Part shown: one piece after another, positions 62,238 through 64,000 of the stretch | Layout of the letters: the number at the start of each line of letters is the position of its first letter | How positions within the stretch are numbered: the first letter of the stretch is position 1 | The notes under the pieces: generated by a model | Seen by the model: only the letters and a program-made list of their open reading frames with translations | Databases searched by the model: none | What the model was told of the DNA's origin: nothing | DNA from: Micromonospora sp. CCTCC AA 2012012 | Lineage (GTDB): Bacteria; Actinomycetota; Actinomycetes; Mycobacteriales; Micromonosporaceae | Direction: 5' to 3' | DNA: 64,000 bases | NCBI RefSeq assembly: GCF_040499845.1 | Contig: NZ_CP159342.1 | Location: forward strand, 5,332,001-5,396,000 | Translations under genes and position numbers: made by a program

Positions 62238-63911
62238 TCAGTGGGCGCCGGCGCCGGTGAGGGCGCGCACCTCCAGTTCCGCGTACTTCTCCTCGTCGTG
62301 CTCCTTGGACACCAGGGTGCCGATCCAGCCGCAGAGGAAGCCGAACGGGATGGAGATGATGCCCGGGTTGGAGAGCGGGAACCACTGCCAGTCGTGGTCG
62401 GGGAACATGGCCGTCGGCGCCCCGGAGACCACCGGGGAGAAGAAGACCAGGAACACCGCGGCGAGCAGGCCGCCGTAGATGGCCCAGACCGCGCCGGAGG
62501 TGTTGAATCGGCGCCAGAAGAGGCTGTAGAGGATCGCCGGCAGGTTGCCGGAGGCGGCCACCGCGAAGGCCAGCGCCACCAGGAACGCCACGTTGAGGCT
62601 CTGCGCGTAGATCGACAGCGCGATGGAGACCGCGCCGATGACCAGGGCGGAGACCCGGGCCACCGTCACCTCCTGCCGCTCGGACGCCTGGCCGTCCTTG
62701 ATGACGTTGGCATAGAAGTCGTGCGCCAGGCTGGACGAGGAGGCCAGGGTCAGCCCGGCCACCACTGCCAGGATGGTGGCGAAGGCGACCGCCGCGATGA
62801 TCGCCAGCAGGGTCGCGCCGCCCAGGTCGCCGCCGAAGAAGTCCTTGCCGAGCGCCTCGGCGAGCTGCGGCGCGGCGGTGTTGCCGGCCTTGTCCTGCGC
62901 GGTGATCGCCTTGCCGCCGACCAGCGCCGCCGCGCCGAAGCCGAGGGCCAGGGTCAGCAGATAGAAGGCGCCGATGATGCCGATCGCCCAGAGCACGCTC
63001 TTGCGGGCCGCCCGCGCCGTGGGGACGGTGTAGAAGCGGATCAGGATGTGCGGCAGGCCGGCGGTGCCGAGCACCAGTGCGATGCCGAGCGAGAGCAGGT
63101 CGACCTTGTTGTAGAAGGTCTGGGTGGGATCACCGGCGACCTCCTTGCCGTAGCGGAGGCCGGGTTCGAGGAAGGCGCTGCCCTTGCCGGACGCGGCGGC
63201 GGCGTCGCCGAGCAGCGACGACAGGTTGAACTTGTACTTCGCCAGCACCAGCAGGGTCATCACGACCGCGCCGGTCATCAGCAGGAACGCCTTGACGATC
63301 TGGACGTACGTGGTGCCCTTCATGCCGCCCACGGTGACGTAGATGATCATCAGAGCGCCGACCATGATGATCGTGGCGACCTTGGCGGTGTCCGCGTCCA
63401 TGCCGAGGAAGGTGGTGCCCGGCTTGATGCCGAGCAGGAGCGCGACCAGCGCGCCCGCGCCGACCATCTGGGCCAGCAGATAGAAGATCGACACGGTGAT
63501 GGTGGAGACCGCCGCGGCCGTCCGGACGGGGCGCTGGCGCATCCGGAACGCCAGCACGTCGGCCATCGTGTACCGACCCGAGTTGCGCAGCAGTTCGGCC
63601 ACCAGCAGCAGCGCCACCAGCCAGGCGACCAGGAAGCCGATGGAGTAGAGGAAGCCGTCGTAGCCGTACAGCGCGATGATGCCGGCGATGCCCAGGAAGG
63701 ACGCGGCCGACATGTAGTCGCCGCCGATCGCCATGCCGTTCTGGAAGCCGGAGAAGGAGCGGCCGCCGGCGTAGAAGTCGGTGGCGGTCTTCGTCTGCCG
63801 GCTGGCCCAGACGGTGATCGCCAGCGTGATCGCCACGAAGATCAGGAAGAGCGTGATGGTGAGGTTCCGGGCGGTGGTGCCGCCCGCCTCAGCCGCGAGG
63901 ACCGTGTTCAT
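62238..63911 (-). CDS. actP: Cation/acetate symporter (SSS family)
   Basis: A 557-residue sodium:solute symporter with about 13 transmembrane helices. The signatures TKTATDFYAGGRSFSGFQNGMAIGGDYMSAASFLG and YGYDGFLYSIGFLVAW are typical of ActP, as is GTAGLPHILIRFYTVPTA. ATG 63911 overlaps the end of the upstream DUF485 gene by 23 bases, the usual yjcH-actP arrangement. Imports acetate and other short monocarboxylates. Confidence 0.93.
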   Translation of the reverse strand: MNTVLAAEAGGTTARNLTITLFLIFVAITLAITVWASRQTKTATDFYAGGRSFSGFQNGMAIGGDYMSAASFLGIAGIIALYGYDGFLYSIGFLVAWLVALLLVAELLRNSGRYTMADVLAFRMRQRPVRTAAAVSTITVSIFYLLAQMVGAGALVALLLGIKPGTTFLGMDADTAKVATIIMVGALMIIYVTVGGMKGTTYVQIVKAFLLMTGAVVMTLLVLAKYKFNLSSLLGDAAAASGKGSAFLEPGLRYGKEVAGDPTQTFYNKVDLLSLGIALVLGTAGLPHILIRFYTVPTARAARKSVLWAIGIIGAFYLLTLALGFGAAALVGGKAITAQDKAGNTAAPQLAEALGKDFFGGDLGGATLLAIIAAVAFATILAVVAGLTLASSSSLAHDFYANVIKDGQASERQEVTVARVSALVIGAVSIALSIYAQSLNVAFLVALAFAVAASGNLPAILYSLFWRRFNTSGAVWAIYGGLLAAVFLVFFSPVVSGAPTAMFPDHDWQWFPLSNPGIISIPFGFLCGWIGTLVSKEHDEEKYAELEVRALTGAGAH

Positions 63912-64000
63912 GGGTCACCTCCCCGATCTCGGCCCGGATCCGGTCGGCGACCGGGTCGATCCGCCGGTCGGCGAACCGCGCGTAGAGCCAGGCGATCACG
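63889..64000 (-). CDS. DUF485-family membrane protein, 3' end only
   Basis: The last 36 codons of a gene entering from the right edge. The visible sequence, with VIAWLYARFADRRIDPVADR, is the end of the last transmembrane helix and the Arg/Asp-rich cytosolic tail of DUF485 (YjcH-like) proteins. The stop TGA is at 63889-63891, inside actP. The pairing with actP makes the assignment likely although most of the gene is missing. Confidence 0.75.
   Translation of the reverse strand, partial: VIAWLYARFADRRIDPVADRIRAEIGEVTHEHGPRG

Noticed and set aside
1..64000. CRISPR arrays, tRNA/rRNA genes, transposases, integrases or prophage genes
   Set aside because: None recognised on reading both strands; regular short repeats found were all within coding low-complexity regions.

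Overview
The window is a high-GC, gene-dense chromosomal segment of an actinomycete, most likely a Micromonosporaceae member (Micromonospora/Salinispora type). The grounds are extreme G/C at third codon positions, frequent GTG and TTG starts, a mycothiol-type DinB/maleylpyruvate isomerase protein, a bacterial proteasome activator, three LytR-CpsA-Psr (LCP) proteins, an AfsR/SARP regulator, and a cysteine-free ribosomal protein S18 at the rpsF-ssb-rpsR-rplI-dnaB locus, which in this group lies on the origin-proximal arm. No rRNA, tRNA, CRISPR array, insertion sequence or prophage was seen. The family assignment is from recognition, not from a database search.

Layout. 0-7 kb: AP endonuclease IV (nfo, minus), then rpsF-ssb-rpsR-rplI (plus, strong terminator), a Trp-Asp-repeat membrane protein, and dnaB behind a DnaA-box-like leader. 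6.8-10 kb: a minus-strand run of small metabolic and unknown genes (DinB/MDMPI, zinc-ribbon protein, phosphoribosyltransferase, polytopic membrane protein). 10-16.2 kb: two large signalling genes, a membrane GGDEF-EAL protein and a SARP/NB-ARC/TPR regulator, divergent around a comparatively AT-rich 547-base gap. 16.4-19.1 kb: molybdenum cofactor (Moco) operon moaC-mog-moeA-moaE behind a nested inverted repeat. 19-27 kb: GT-C mannosyltransferase-like protein, DoxX, GNAT, an AAA ATPase flanked by palindromes, two LppU-like Pro-rich proteins, an EamA transporter and an orphan prepilin peptidase. 27-30 kb: a PHP-domain/UvrD helicase fusion. 30-37 kb: second and third Moco clusters (fructosamine kinase-moaA-moaD-metallophosphoesterase; fdhD divergent from mobA-DUF6457) around a DUF4192 gene with an inverted DnaA-box pair.

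37-54 kb: YbjN/TY-chaperone-like protein, secreted beta-propeller protein, Lrp/AsnC regulator divergent from dimethylargininase, a Tat-type branched-chain-amino-acid-like binding lipoprotein, alpha/beta hydrolase, Bpa, two tandem Cof-type HAD phosphatases, OsmC, a zincin-like metallopeptidase, AIM24, prephenate dehydratase, a lipoprotein, a PAS protein, a NERD-like protein, arginine deiminase with an ARG-box-like palindrome, and a DUF5926 protein. 54-64 kb, all minus: an RsbW-like ATPase and its histidine kinase, glycerophosphodiesterase, rhodanese, three tandem LCP cell-wall ligases, a UDP-glucuronate-decarboxylase-like epimerase, acetate symporter actP, and the 3' end of a DUF485 gene.

Themes: Moco synthesis split into three clusters within 20 kb; arginine/methylarginine hydrolysis at two separately regulated sites; cell-envelope assembly at the right end; long near-perfect hairpins separating most convergent gene pairs. 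Most interesting: the PHP-UvrD fusion, the Moco leader candidate, the palindrome-flanked ATPase, the LCP gene whose best-placed start codon is ACG, and the operator-like sites before arcA and the DUF4192 gene.
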